Shown here piece after piece: positions 12,788 through 22,747 of a stretch of DNA of 64,000 nt. Position 1 is the first letter of the stretch, and every line of letters begins with the position of its first letter. The translations under genes and the position numbers were made by a program. Source of the DNA: JANNSX01 sp046348995 (GTDB taxonomy: Bacteria > Pseudomonadota > Alphaproteobacteria > Rhizobiales > Hyphomicrobiaceae); the NCBI GenBank assembly GCA_046348995.1, contig JAXMDB010000011.1, forward strand, positions 1 through 64,000, read 5' to 3'. The notes below the pieces were generated by a model. It was given only the letters and a program-made list of their open reading frames with translations. It was not told where the DNA came from and did no database searches.

Positions 12788-13969
12788 ATGACCGCGCCCC
12801 GCCCGACGATCCCCCGCGCCGAGTTCGCCCTGCGGCGGCGCCAAGCCGCGGCGATGGCCAAGGCGGCCGGCCTCAAGGGGCTGGTCGTGGCGGCGCGCGG
12901 TGGTGGCTCGCTCGATCGCTACGGCGACGTCATGTATCTCGCCAACTTCTACACGCTGTTTCCCTACATCCCGGACCTCGCTGGCAACTGGAACGCGCGC
13001 GCCCACACCTTCCTCGTGCTTTCGGCCGAGGGCGAGGCGCGGCTCGTCGTCGATTGTGCCTATGACGAGACGGTGGCGCTGGACTCTAGCGAGATCATCC
13101 GGGCCGACCTTGTCATCGAGGGCGTGATCGGGGCGATGAAGCAGCTCGGCCTGGACACTGGGCCGGTCGGCCTCGTCGGCGGCGATGTCATGACGGTCGA
13201 CGTCTACCGGGCGCTGTCCGCGGCGTGTCCCGGCGTCGAGTGGCGAAACGGGCAAACGATCCTCAGTGATCTCCGGGCCGTGAAGAGTCCGGCCGAGATT
13301 GCTCTCCTGCGGGCGGCCTCCGAGCTCGGCTCGCGGGCGACCGATGCCATGATGACGGCGGCCGTGCCGGGTGCCACCCACGGCGACGTCATCGCGGCCG
13401 GCCAGGCCGTCATCGCACCCGCCGGCGGTGTGCTCTACAACTCGTTCATGTCCTCGGGCGTCGGCGGCGACGGCTCGGCCGAGGTCAAGACCCTGTTCCC
13501 GACCTGGGGCTCGCCGGTGCCGCTCAAAGAGGGGCAGTGGTTCCACATCGGACTGTCGGGCGTGCTCGACGGCTACTATTTCGATCTGGCCCGCTCGCGG
13601 CCCATCGGCAAGCCGAGCAACCGGCAGATCGATCTTTTCGAGGCGTCGATCGCGGCTGTGGAGGCGGGCATCGCGGCCGTCAAGGCCGGCACGACGGCGG
13701 AAGCTGTGGCGGCCGCAGGCTTGGGCAAGCAGGTCGAGCTCGGCTTCGAGCTCAAGGGCAATTTCTCCGGGCTCGGCCACGGTGTCGGCTTGGGATGGGA
13801 CAGCCCCTGGCTCGCGCCCGGCGACAAAACCGTGCTCAAGCCCAACATGGTGCTATGCGTCGAGCGCGGTGTACGTCAGGATGGGTTCCTGGGCGACTTC
13901 GAGGAGACGGTCATCGTCACCGAGCACGGCCCCGAGAAGATCACCAACGCCCAGATCCGGTACTGGTAG
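12788..13969 (+). CDS. M24-fold (Xaa-Pro peptidase/creatinase-like) protein with one metal ligand replaced
   Basis: A 393-residue pita-bread fold protein with an N-terminal creatinase-like domain and a C-terminal M24 domain. Of the five usual metal ligands, four are present: D266 (GYYFDLARS), H331 (SGLGHGVGLG), E359 (LCVERGV) and E372 (GDFEETVIV). The first Asp, expected 11 residues before D266, is Gly255 (FHIGLSG). It may therefore be a single-metal or metal-free hydrolase, like creatinase, instead of a standard aminopeptidase. GGAGG precedes ATG 12788. A Crp-type regulator gene starts 21 bases after its stop and is probably cotranscribed. Confidence 0.85.
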   Translation: MTAPRPTIPRAEFALRRRQAAAMAKAAGLKGLVVAARGGGSLDRYGDVMYLANFYTLFPYIPDLAGNWNARAHTFLVLSAEGEARLVVDCAYDETVALDSSEIIRADLVIEGVIGAMKQLGLDTGPVGLVGGDVMTVDVYRALSAACPGVEWRNGQTILSDLRAVKSPAEIALLRAASELGSRATDAMMTAAVPGATHGDVIAAGQAVIAPAGGVLYNSFMSSGVGGDGSAEVKTLFPTWGSPVPLKEGQWFHIGLSGVLDGYYFDLARSRPIGKPSNRQIDLFEASIAAVEAGIAAVKAGTTAEAVAAAGLGKQVELGFELKGNFSGLGHGVGLGWDSPWLAPGDKTVLKPNMVLCVERGVRQDGFLGDFEETVIVTEHGPEKITNAQIRYW

Positions 13970-13989
13970 CGCAAACGAGAGCGGTCCTC

Positions 13990-14694
13990 ATGTCCACGCA
14001 ATTGGAGCTGCCGCGGCTGCTCGCCGGCACGAAGCTCTTCGGCTCGCTCGGCGATCCCGAGCGGCAGGCGATCGCCAAGCAGATGCGCCCGCTCACCTAC
14101 GACAACGGTCAGATGATTTTCGCGCGGGGCGACGAAGGCACTGACATCTACCTGCTGACGGCCGGGCGCGTGCGGCTCTCGGTGTTCACGAACGAGGGAC
14201 GCGAGCTCGCCTTCTTGAATGCCGGCCCCGGTGAGATCTTCGGCGAGATCGCGGCGCTCGACGGCGGGGTGCGGACCGCCGATGCGCGCGCTCTCTCGGC
14301 CGTCAAGGCGATGGCGCTGTCGCGGGCGAGCTTGAAGCGGCTGATGGAATCGACGCCCGCCATCACGGATGCCGCGATCCGGTTCCTGTGCTCAAGGCTT
14401 CGCTCGACGAACGACGTGTTCGAGGCGGTCGCGCTGCATTCGATCGAGGTGCGGTTGGCGCGCTTCCTGCTGTCGGCGATGAAACTCCGTGGCATCGCTC
14501 CCAAGGACGGCAAAGCCTTGCTCGACCTCGGCATGTCGCAGATCGAGATCGCGCTTCTGATCGGCGCGAGCCGTCCGAAGGTCAACCTGGCGCTGCAGGC
14601 GCTGGAAGCCGATGGTGCCCTCAAGCGCGACGGCAATGCGCTTCACCTGATGACCGAGAAGCTGTCGCTCATCGCCGATCGGGACGATACCTGA
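13990..14694 (+). CDS. Crp/Fnr-family transcription regulator
   Basis: A 234-residue regulator. The N-terminal cyclic-nucleotide-binding-like barrel is seen in FARGDEGTDIYLLTAGRVRL and GPGEIFGEIAALDGG. The C-terminal winged helix includes MSQIEIALLIGASRPKVN. No N-terminal cysteine cluster is present, so it is not an oxygen-sensing FNR. It lies 20 bases behind the M24 gene and is probably cotranscribed. A CRP-type palindrome in the window (38912-38927) is a possible target, but the link is speculative. Confidence 0.88.
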   Translation: MSTQLELPRLLAGTKLFGSLGDPERQAIAKQMRPLTYDNGQMIFARGDEGTDIYLLTAGRVRLSVFTNEGRELAFLNAGPGEIFGEIAALDGGVRTADARALSAVKAMALSRASLKRLMESTPAITDAAIRFLCSRLRSTNDVFEAVALHSIEVRLARFLLSAMKLRGIAPKDGKALLDLGMSQIEIALLIGASRPKVNLALQALEADGALKRDGNALHLMTEKLSLIADRDDT

Positions 14695-14703
14695 CGAGCT
14701 TCC

Positions 14704-15288
14704 TCAGCACCGAAGTGTCTTATACATCCGATAGTGCGAAGGGATGCTCGTCGCGGGTGCGAGCAGACGGGTCTCTGTCAACTTCGCATATCCCATGCGC
14801 TCGTAGAACCGTACGGCGGGGCTGGTGGCGGGGGCGTCCAGATGCACTTCTGTGGACCCTACCCGGTCGGCATGCTCCTCCGCCGCGGTTAGCAGCAGGC
14901 GTCCGATGCCCTGTCCCCTGAGCGCTGGCGCCACGGCGAGATTGAAGACGTAAAGCGTCTTCTCCGGGATGACCGGAAACAACCAGCCGACAGCCTCCAT
15001 GCGCCGGCCGACATTCGTTTCATAGCGGGCGACGGTTGCCGCGTAGCGCGACGCCATCTCCGGCTGCGGATAGGCGATCAACAGTCCCACGATCTTTTCA
15101 TTCCGCTTGGCGACGCTTGCACAGCTGCTCGAGTGCAGACCAAGCTCGGCGAGCCATTCGATTGCACAGCATCGATGCCAGGTCTCGCGATCGCCGAAGA
15201 CGAATTCGCACATTTCGGGGTCGGTCTCCCAAATGAGATCCGCGATGGTCGCCGCGTCGTCCATTGCCGTTCCGGATGCCAGATGCAT
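14704..15288 (-). CDS. GNAT-family N-acetyltransferase
   Basis: A 194-residue acyltransferase with the acetyl-CoA site LRGQGIGRLLLTAAEEHA and the closing motif SPAVRFYERMGYAKL. An N-terminal helix pair (DDAATIADLIWETDPE) precedes the core. ATG 15288 with AGGAG at 8 bases is chosen over the longer frame from 15372. Its gene end is close to the end of the convergent Crp gene. The acyl acceptor is unknown. Confidence 0.87.
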   Translation of the reverse strand: MHLASGTAMDDAATIADLIWETDPEMCEFVFGDRETWHRCCAIEWLAELGLHSSSCASVAKRNEKIVGLLIAYPQPEMASRYAATVARYETNVGRRMEAVGWLFPVIPEKTLYVFNLAVAPALRGQGIGRLLLTAAEEHADRVGSTEVHLDAPATSPAVRFYERMGYAKLTETRLLAPATSIPSHYRMYKTLRC

Positions 15289-15530
15289 GGGAGTGCTCCT
15301 GCTCGTGGTGTGAGGCAGGCAAGCAGATGGATCGTGCGGCAACCACCCGAAACTTGCGGCAGCGCCCAGCAAAGACGGTTTTCGATTGTCGGTCGCTGAT
15401 GGCCAGAATGAACAGCCCTTCAGGTGAACGGCTCTTAAGCGGGCCCTTCAGAACACGTTCAGGGCCGGCGCCCTACATGAGGTCTCACAGTGCGGGTCCA
15501 ACAAAACAATACGCCTCAAGGGAGACCGTC

Positions 15531-15845
15531 ATGACCATCACCAAGATCGCCCCTCATATGCTGCGCGCCACCGTAGGCTTCGCGCTGCTGGCCGCGGCGG
15601 TCGTCATCGGCGGCCCGGCCAAGGCCTGCGCGATGTGCGGCACCTATCGCGTCGTCAACGTCGCCGAGACAGATGTGCTGTACATGCGCTCGGGCCCCAC
15701 GCGGCACGCCAAGATCGTCGCGGCCATTCCCCACGACGGCTACGGCGTGTTGAAGGCCGGTAGCTGCAAAGGCAATTGGTGCCTCATGGAGCATTTCGGC
15801 CGGAGGGGCTGGGTGAACATGAGCTACCTTAAGTACATCCGCTAA
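15531..15845 (+). CDS. Secreted SH3-like protein
   Basis: A 104-residue exported protein. Residues 1-32 form a signal peptide (ATVGFALLAAAVVIGGPAKA). The mature part is one bacterial SH3 (SH3b) fold: RVVNVAETDVLYMRSGPTRH and GYGVLKAGSCKGNWCLMEHF, ending WVNMSYLKYIR. Such domains often bind cell-wall peptides. Four cysteines lie in the mature part (CAMCGTY and SCKGNWC), possibly as disulfides. An AAGGGAG site precedes ATG 15531. The preceding 240-base gap contains no gene I can support. Confidence 0.85.
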   Translation: MTITKIAPHMLRATVGFALLAAAVVIGGPAKACAMCGTYRVVNVAETDVLYMRSGPTRHAKIVAAIPHDGYGVLKAGSCKGNWCLMEHFGRRGWVNMSYLKYIR

Positions 15846-15968
15846 TTCGGGCACAGAAACTCTTGCCAGAAATGCGGACGCGTCCGCGCCATGACGGTTG
15901 GTGACGGCTCCGCCTCAGCTTCGCCACGCTCTCTCCAAACCTCGGTCCGCAATCGGGACTAGGGGCAG

Positions 15969-16000
15969 TTGCGCCGGGAGACCCCCCGCTCCCGGCGCAA
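15969..16000 (+). other. Perfect 12-bp hairpin just before the ARPP-1-like gene
   Basis: TTGCGCCGGGAG (15969-15980) pairs without mismatch with CTCCCGGCGCAA (15989-16000) around an 8-base C-rich loop. It ends 15 bases before ATG 16016 and directly before the GGAGA ribosome site. There is no T-run after it, so it is not a normal terminator. It may stabilise the mRNA or control translation. Confidence 0.7.
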
Positions 16001-16015
16001 CAATGGAGACACGGC

Positions 16016-17065
16016 ATGTTCGTCACACGGCATTTGTGGTCTCAGGTCGCCTTCGCGACAGCCGCGGCACTCGCCACCTCGGCGCCCGTCCTCGCCGCCA
16101 CCGGCCCCGACGTCACCGGCCCGATCGTTCATGAGCGGCTCGCTGTCTATTTCATCCATGGGAAGAGCGCCGAAGGTCCCGTGCCGCTGACGCTCGCCGA
16201 GGCGCTCGCCAAAGGTGCCGTGACCGTGCACGAGACCGGCACCGTCAACGAGCTCGCCATCGAGAACACCAGCGACGAGGAGGTGTTCATTCAGTCGGGC
16301 GACATCGTCAAAGGCGGTCAGCAGGATCGCACGTTGACGGTCAGCATGATCGTGCCGCCGAAATCCGGCCGCGTGCCGCTCGCCGCCTTCTGCGTCGAGC
16401 AGGGCCGCTGGGCGCAGCGCGGCGGGGAGGATGTGACGGCCTTCGCATCGTCCGAGAAGATGCTGCCGTCGAAGGATGCAAAATTGGCATTGCGGCAGAT
16501 GGTGAAGGGCATTATCGGTGCCGACGGCGAGACGAAAGATACGAGCGATAAGCAGATGAAGGTTTGGGACTCGGTGTCGAAGGCGCAAGCGGATCTGTCC
16601 GAGAATCTCGGGGTCGCGGCGGTCGCCTCCGAAGCCTCGCCGTCGAGCCTCCAGCTCACGCTCGAAAGCGGCAAGGTCGAGGAGACGGTCAAGACCTACG
16701 TGGCGGCGCTGGAGGCCAAGGGCCTCGAGACGCAAGACATCGTCGGCTTCGCCTTCGCCGTCGACGGCAAGCTCGCGAGCGCCGAGGTCTATCCCTCGAA
16801 CGGGCTGTTCCGGAAGATGTGGCCGAAGCTGCTCCGCGCCAGCGCCACAGAGGCCATCGGTGCCGTGAAGGCCGAGGACAAGGCGGAGGCGCCCAAGCCG
16901 GAAGGCGTCGCAGCCTATCTCGCCGAGGCCGATGCGGCGAAGGCCGAGACGGGTGCGGTCGATGCGGCCAACGTCGTCGAGACGCGCGATACCGACGACG
17001 TTTCCTACGTCGAGACGAAGCGCGCGAAGGGCGACTTCGTACACCGCAGCTATATGGTGAAGTGA
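16016..17065 (+). CDS. Exported ARPP-1/DUF6569-like protein
   Basis: A 349-residue protein with a signal peptide (residues 1-28, ending SAPVLAATG). The body matches the ARPP-1 (DUF6569) family: LTLAEALAKGAVTVHETGTV, IENTSDEEVFIQSGDIVKGG followed by QQDRTLTVSMIVPPKSG, then AFCVEQGRW. The strongly conserved GGQQDR and FCVEQGRW boxes are intact. The molecular role of the family is not established to my knowledge. A GGAGA site precedes ATG 16016, directly after a strong hairpin. The gene is convergent with panC (7 bases between ends). Confidence 0.82.
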   Translation: MFVTRHLWSQVAFATAAALATSAPVLAATGPDVTGPIVHERLAVYFIHGKSAEGPVPLTLAEALAKGAVTVHETGTVNELAIENTSDEEVFIQSGDIVKGGQQDRTLTVSMIVPPKSGRVPLAAFCVEQGRWAQRGGEDVTAFASSEKMLPSKDAKLALRQMVKGIIGADGETKDTSDKQMKVWDSVSKAQADLSENLGVAAVASEASPSSLQLTLESGKVEETVKTYVAALEAKGLETQDIVGFAFAVDGKLASAEVYPSNGLFRKMWPKLLRASATEAIGAVKAEDKAEAPKPEGVAAYLAEADAAKAETGAVDAANVVETRDTDDVSYVETKRAKGDFVHRSYMVK

Positions 17066-17072
17066 GGCCGGC

Positions 17073-17918
17073 TCAGACGGCGATGTTGTCGATGAGCCGG
17101 GTTTTGCCGAGGAAGGCCGCGACGAGCAATCGCCCCGGCCCCGTCGCAGACACGAAAGGCCCGAGCGTCTCGGCGTCGCGCAGCTCGAGATAGTCGACCT
17201 TGAAACCGGCGGCGGCGAGGCTGCGCTTGCCCGCTGCCAGGGCCTTGCGGACGTCCCCCCCGCACCGCAAGGCGGCGGCGGTCGTGGCCAGCACCCGATG
17301 GAGTGCCGGCGCGACCGCCCGCTCCTCTGCCGTCAGATAGGTATTGCGGGAGGAGAGGGCGAGGCCATCGGCCGCCCGCGCCGTCGGCACGCCGACGATC
17401 GAGCAGGGAATGTCCAGATCACGGACGAGCTGCTTGACGACCATCAGCTGCTGATAGTCCTTCTCGCCGAACATCGCGATATCGGCTCGAGTCTGCAGCA
17501 ACAGCTTGGCGACGATCGTTGCGACGCCGCCGAAGAAGTGCGGACGTGTGAGGCTCTCGAGCCCCTCCGCTGCGCCTGCCGGCTGGATCCGGGTCGCAAA
17601 GCCTTCCGGGTACATGGTCTCGCGGGCCGGCGCATAGACGAGATCGGTTGAAACCGTCGCGAGCTTGGCGAGATCGCCCGCTTCGTCGCGTGGGTAGCGG
17701 CCGAGATCCTCGTGCGCGGCGAACTGCGCCGGGTTGACGAAAATCGTGACGATGACGCGCTGGGCCTTGCGCCGTGCGGCCGTTACGAGGCCGAGATGTC
17801 CGTCGTGCAACGCCCCCATGGTGGGCACGACCGCGACGGTCTCGCCGGCCGCCGTCCAGCGCGCAACGTGACGGCGCACGTCTTTGACGGTGCGGACGAT
17901 TTTCGGCGCTCGCGGCAT
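17073..17918 (-). CDS. panC: Pantothenate synthetase
   Basis: A 281-residue enzyme joining pantoate and beta-alanine with ATP to make pantothenate, a coenzyme A precursor. The nucleotidyltransferase signature is PTMGALHDGHLGLV (H38, H41), with FVNPAQF, DLVYAP, MFGEKDYQQL and LALSSRNTYL also present. The length is normal. No panB is beside it. ATG 17918 is the natural start at the family N-terminus. Confidence 0.96.
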   Translation of the reverse strand: MPRAPKIVRTVKDVRRHVARWTAAGETVAVVPTMGALHDGHLGLVTAARRKAQRVIVTIFVNPAQFAAHEDLGRYPRDEAGDLAKLATVSTDLVYAPARETMYPEGFATRIQPAGAAEGLESLTRPHFFGGVATIVAKLLLQTRADIAMFGEKDYQQLMVVKQLVRDLDIPCSIVGVPTARAADGLALSSRNTYLTAEERAVAPALHRVLATTAAALRCGGDVRKALAAGKRSLAAAGFKVDYLELRDAETLGPFVSATGPGRLLVAAFLGKTRLIDNIAV

Positions 17919-17980
17919 GACGGTCCTCGTTTTGCGAGCGGGACCATAGGACGGGTCGCGGACTTCGGGAAGCCGCCCCC

Positions 17981-18017
17981 AAAAAGCGAAGGCCCCGGCA
18001 CGGGCGCGCCAGGGCCC
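17981..18017 (-). terminator. Intrinsic terminator of the cytochrome c556 gene
   Basis: On the minus strand GGCCCTGGC pairs with GCCGGGGCC (stem halves 18008-18016 and 17991-17999, one internal mismatch), followed by TTCGCTTTTT (17981-17990). It lies 24 bases after the cytochrome stop, and the T-rich tail makes it convincing. Confidence 0.85.
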
Positions 18018-18040
18018 TCGACAGTCGTTGCAAGGACTGA

Positions 18041-18502
18041 TCAGCCCTTCGGGCGACGGAACTTCTCGTGGCAGCCGCCGCAGGATTCGCCGAGCGCCGG
18101 GAAGGCCGCCCTAAAGGCCGCCTCGTCGGCAGCGCCTGTGATCGCGGTGTAGGCCTCGCCGAACTTGCCGCCGGCGGCTTTCCAACCCTCAGCGTCGGTC
18201 CAGATCTCCGGCTTGGCGAAGGTCTCAACCGTCTCACCCTTCTGGGTGTCCGCGCCCCACCACTTGTCCCAGTCGGCACATGCCGTAGCGGTCGCATCGA
18301 ACGCCGCCTTGATGGCCGCCGCGTCGTAAGGCTTCTCGCCCTTGAACATCGGCCCCATCACTTGCATCTCGGCGCCGTGCGACTTCATGCAGCCCTGACG
18401 GCCTTTGATAGCGTCGTCAGCGGCAGCGAAAGCCATCGTCACGCCAAAACCCACGATAGCGGCACCGGCCACCAATGTACCCAAGACCTTACGATCGAGC
18501 AT
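18041..18502 (-). CDS. Periplasmic cytochrome c556 / class II (c'-type) cytochrome
   Basis: A 153-residue exported heme protein. Residues 1-26 are a signal peptide (LGTLVAGAAIVGFGVTMAFA). The only heme site, CGGCH (141-145), is close to the C-terminus, as in class II cytochromes c' and c556, and Met residues near the mature N-terminus could be the distal ligand. A four-helix bundle is expected. ATG 18502 is chosen because the signal peptide starts there and GGAGG lies upstream. Its redox partner is unknown; a terminator follows. Confidence 0.9.
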   Translation of the reverse strand: MLDRKVLGTLVAGAAIVGFGVTMAFAAADDAIKGRQGCMKSHGAEMQVMGPMFKGEKPYDAAAIKAAFDATATACADWDKWWGADTQKGETVETFAKPEIWTDAEGWKAAGGKFGEAYTAITGAADEAAFRAAFPALGESCGGCHEKFRRPKG

Positions 18503-18649
18503 CAAGCTTCTCCTCCAAGCGCAGTCTGTATCTTCCGCGACCACCGGACGCAGACCATAGCGTGGCCGACGTTTGCGTCAATCGGAAGTCGGTAACATTG
18601 GGAAATCCCAACCTGCCGGTCACGGAAAGTTGAGTTGGAGGCAGCTCGC

Positions 18650-19282
18650 CTACGCCCGCTTCGTGGCGCCCGGCGGCGTCACGCCCATCGAAACGTAAAC
18701 GCTCATCAGGTCGTCGACGCCCCCCTCGGCGAGCTTCACCCAGCTCTTGGGCACATACACGAGCGCGCCGCCGACCGGCACCGGCGCGGAGGGCACCAGC
18801 ACGCCCACATACTCGGTCCCGCCGATCACGACGGGGGTCGGAGACGGCATCAGACCGAGGACGGCGGCGCCCGGCTCGCCGCCGAAGAAGCACCAAACCG
18901 GGCTCATGCCCTTGAGGTTGTTGCCGTCCTTCGTGTCCATGATGGACGTGAAGCGTTTCGACATGTCGTAAACGTTGGAGACGAGAGGAATGCGAGCGAT
19001 CAGCGCCTCGAATAGGCGCCGGATCCAGCTCCCGACACTCGTCTCGACGACGAGCCCGAGCAGGTAGATGCCGATGATCAGCGCCAACAGTCCGATGACG
19101 TAGGGCGCCGTCTCGGTGACCCCGACGCTGAGGCCGAGCGATACGAGCGTGCGGCCGAAGAACGTGTTCGGGCCGAAATAGCCGTTGAGGAAGTTGACCA
19201 CCCAGGCGGTGACGAAGACCGTCACCGTCAGCGGCAACAGCGCCAGCAGTCCGGCGAGGAAAACGCGAAGGACGCGGCTCAT
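18650..19282 (-). CDS. DUF502-family inner-membrane protein
   Basis: A 210-residue protein with two membrane helices near the N-terminus (residues 5-30 and 61-83) and a C-terminal soluble domain. DUF502 features are visible: LLPLTVTVFVTAWVVNFL, the IPLVSNVYDMSKR box and the later YVGVLVPSAPVPVGG. The function is unknown in bacteria. It lies 39 bases after the flavodoxin-fold gene stop on the same strand and could be the last gene of the glmM unit. Confidence 0.88.
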   Translation of the reverse strand: MSRVLRVFLAGLLALLPLTVTVFVTAWVVNFLNGYFGPNTFFGRTLVSLGLSVGVTETAPYVIGLLALIIGIYLLGLVVETSVGSWIRRLFEALIARIPLVSNVYDMSKRFTSIMDTKDGNNLKGMSPVWCFFGGEPGAAVLGLMPSPTPVVIGGTEYVGVLVPSAPVPVGGALVYVPKSWVKLAEGGVDDLMSVYVSMGVTPPGATKRA

Positions 19283-19321
19283 GACGGTCTCCGGAAAAAT
19301 CGGTGTCGGGGAAAGCGCGGG

Positions 19322-20023
19322 CTAGCGCCAGTGGCTGGGCAGCTTGTCCTCACCCTCCTGCCACACGACTTTGGACCGCTCAGAGTTGAGCTTGTAGTCG
19401 GTATTGTGGGTTTTCAGGATGTCGCGGCCGAGCGCAAAGGCGGCCGACATGGGATCTGCCGGGTCCATCGTCACCTCGCCGCGGCGATTGCCGATGCCGG
19501 TGACGATGCCGACGAACTGGTGGTCGAGATAGCGGCAGAGCTCCGACACCTGCTCGACGATGCCGAGCCGCGCGGCGAAGTTGGATTCCTCCGCCGTGAG
19601 GAGTAGTGCCGCGCGCTTGCCGGGGAGGAGCTTCCGGGCGAGCGCCACGTCCGGATACGAATCCGAGATGAAGCAGAAGATGCGATCGATGAAAGCTTTG
19701 AGCTGAGCCGAGATGCCGTACCACCAGATCGGCGTCGCGTAGACGACCACTTCGGCCGTCAGATAGAGGTCGAAGATCGCCTTGTGGCCGTCCTCGATGG
19801 CGCATTGACCATCCTCGCGACGGCAGGTGCGGCAGTCGCGAAGCAGATGCGTGACGTGCGTCGACAGGTCGACGAGCACCGCATCGTGGCCGGCGCTCTT
19901 GGCACCGGCGGCGAGGCTCTCGGCCAGATTGTGCGAGTTGCCTTCGAGCCGAGGCGAGGAGGTCAGCACCAGCACGCGCGCGCCCGAGCCTGTCCAGGCG
20001 CCGATCACAGTCTCCTTTGCCAT
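19322..20023 (-). CDS. Flavodoxin-fold NAD(P)H-dependent oxidoreductase
   Basis: A 233-residue FMN reductase-like protein. The flavin-phosphate loop is SSPRLEGNSHNLAESL, with a ferredoxin-like CRTCRREDGQC loop and the YATPIWWYGISAQLKAFIDR segment of the NADPH-dependent FMN reductase family. It begins at ATG 20023, one base after the glmM stop (TGA-C-ATG), which implies translational coupling to glmM. The substrate is unknown. Confidence 0.87.
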   Translation of the reverse strand: MAKETVIGAWTGSGARVLVLTSSPRLEGNSHNLAESLAAGAKSAGHDAVLVDLSTHVTHLLRDCRTCRREDGQCAIEDGHKAIFDLYLTAEVVVYATPIWWYGISAQLKAFIDRIFCFISDSYPDVALARKLLPGKRAALLLTAEESNFAARLGIVEQVSELCRYLDHQFVGIVTGIGNRRGEVTMDPADPMSAAFALGRDILKTHNTDYKLNSERSKVVWQEGEDKLPSHWR

Positions 20024-20024
20024 G

Positions 20025-21371
<1,347 letters not shown>

Positions 21372-21523
21372 AGTGTTCCTCGTAGCTGTCTGCTGGCGAA
21401 ACGCAGGCCAAAGGCGCCCGAATCTCGACTGCCAGCGCCCCTGGCCGGCGATAATACTGCAAAGTCGCTCGTTCCCATACGGCCTGCGGCAGCCGAAGGG
21501 AAGCCACTTGAGCGATCGCGGGC

Positions 21524-22633
21524 TCAGCCCGGGGTTTTCACGGCCGTGGGCTCGGGCTCGTGCCCGGACCAGGAGGCTGTCGCGATGGCCAGCGCCTGCC
21601 GGGTCGCCTTGACGTCGTGGACGCGGACGATCTGAAGCCCTTGTCCGACGCCAGCCATGGCCGCGGCCGCCGACCCGATGACCCGCTCCGCCGCGACTGG
21701 CTCCTGCGTCAGCATCCCGATCCAGCGCTTGCGTGAGGCGCCGAGCAAAACCGGGACGCCGAGGCCATGAAACAGGGCGAGGCCAGCCATCAGCTCGAGA
21801 TTGTGGCGCAGCGTCTTGCCGAAACCGATGCCGGGATCGACGATGAGCTGGTTCCGCGCGATGCCGGCGGCTTCGGCGGCCGCGATGCGGCTTTCGAGAT
21901 AGTCGTAAACGTCCGTCAAAACGTCGTCGTAGCGCGGGTTGTCCTGCATGGTCTTGGGATCGCCCAGCGCATGCATGAGGACGACGGGGACGCTCAGGTC
22001 GGCGGCCGCCTCCAAGGCCTCGGGATCGTGGGACAGCGCCGACACGTCGTTGATCATGCGCGCCCCCGCATCGACGGCGCGGCGCATCACCTCGGCTTTA
22101 CGCGTGTCTATGGACAGGACGGCATCCGTCTTGGCAGCGAGCCCCTCGATGACGGGTATGACCCTGGCGAGCTCCTCCTCGACCGGCGTCGGATCGGACC
22201 CTGGCCGCGTGCTCTCTCCTCCGATGTCGAGGATCGAGGCGCCTTCCGCGGCCAGGCGCAGGCCGTGGGCGATGGCTGATTGCGAGCTCTCCAGGCGGCC
22301 GCCGTCGGAAAAGGAGTCCGGCGTCACGTTGACCACGCCCATGATCTGCGGCCTCGTCATATCGAGGCCGGCGACGCGGCGGCGGACGCGGGTTAGGCGA
22401 TCGAGGACCTCGTCGGCTTCGAGATAGTCCGAGCGCGTGCCGCTCTCCCAGACCTCGCCCAGCGCAACCAGCCGCTTGGCGACGGCCGGGCCGTCACGGC
22501 GGATGACCTCGAGGGCGGTAAAGTCGAAGGGGCCGCTGCCGCACAGCGGCAGCAGGCCCGTATAGGTGCCGGGGCCGAGACTGCGGTCGGCGGGGATGAG
22601 GCCTGCCGGACGAAGGTAGACTTTGCGCGTCAT
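21524..22633 (-). CDS. folP: Dihydropteroate synthase
   Basis: A 369-residue folate-pathway enzyme joining dihydropterin pyrophosphate and p-aminobenzoate; it is the sulfonamide target. Motifs are IMGVVNVTPDSFSDGG, ILDIGGESTRPGSDP, DAVLSIDTRKAEV, GARMINDVSAL, and LLGASRKRWIG. A roughly 95-residue N-terminal extension precedes the barrel, as in several alphaproteobacterial versions. ATG 22633 is the first plausible start. folB and folK are not next to it here. Confidence 0.95.
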   Translation of the reverse strand: MTRKVYLRPAGLIPADRSLGPGTYTGLLPLCGSGPFDFTALEVIRRDGPAVAKRLVALGEVWESGTRSDYLEADEVLDRLTRVRRRVAGLDMTRPQIMGVVNVTPDSFSDGGRLESSQSAIAHGLRLAAEGASILDIGGESTRPGSDPTPVEEELARVIPVIEGLAAKTDAVLSIDTRKAEVMRRAVDAGARMINDVSALSHDPEALEAAADLSVPVVLMHALGDPKTMQDNPRYDDVLTDVYDYLESRIAAAEAAGIARNQLIVDPGIGFGKTLRHNLELMAGLALFHGLGVPVLLGASRKRWIGMLTQEPVAAERVIGSAAAAMAGVGQGLQIVRVHDVKATRQALAIATASWSGHEPEPTAVKTPG

Positions 22634-22705
22634 GGCGGACGCTATAGCGGGGCGGCTCGAGGCCGGCAACCGGAGCAGCGCCGGCCGCGTCACCGCGACC
22701 GGCCG

Positions 22706-22739
22706 CATCCCGGAGGCGGCATGCGCCGCCCCCGGGATG
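22706..22739. repeat. Intergenic palindrome between folP and a DUF1127 gene
   Basis: CATCCCGG (22706-22713) with GGCGGC (22715-22720) pairs with GCCGCC (22725-22730) and CCGGGATG (22732-22739) around ATGC. One A/C mismatch interrupts 14 base pairs. No T-run follows on either strand. It may be a REP-like element or a weak terminator of the DUF1127 gene. Confidence 0.6.
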
Positions 22740-22747
22740 GCTTTGCG

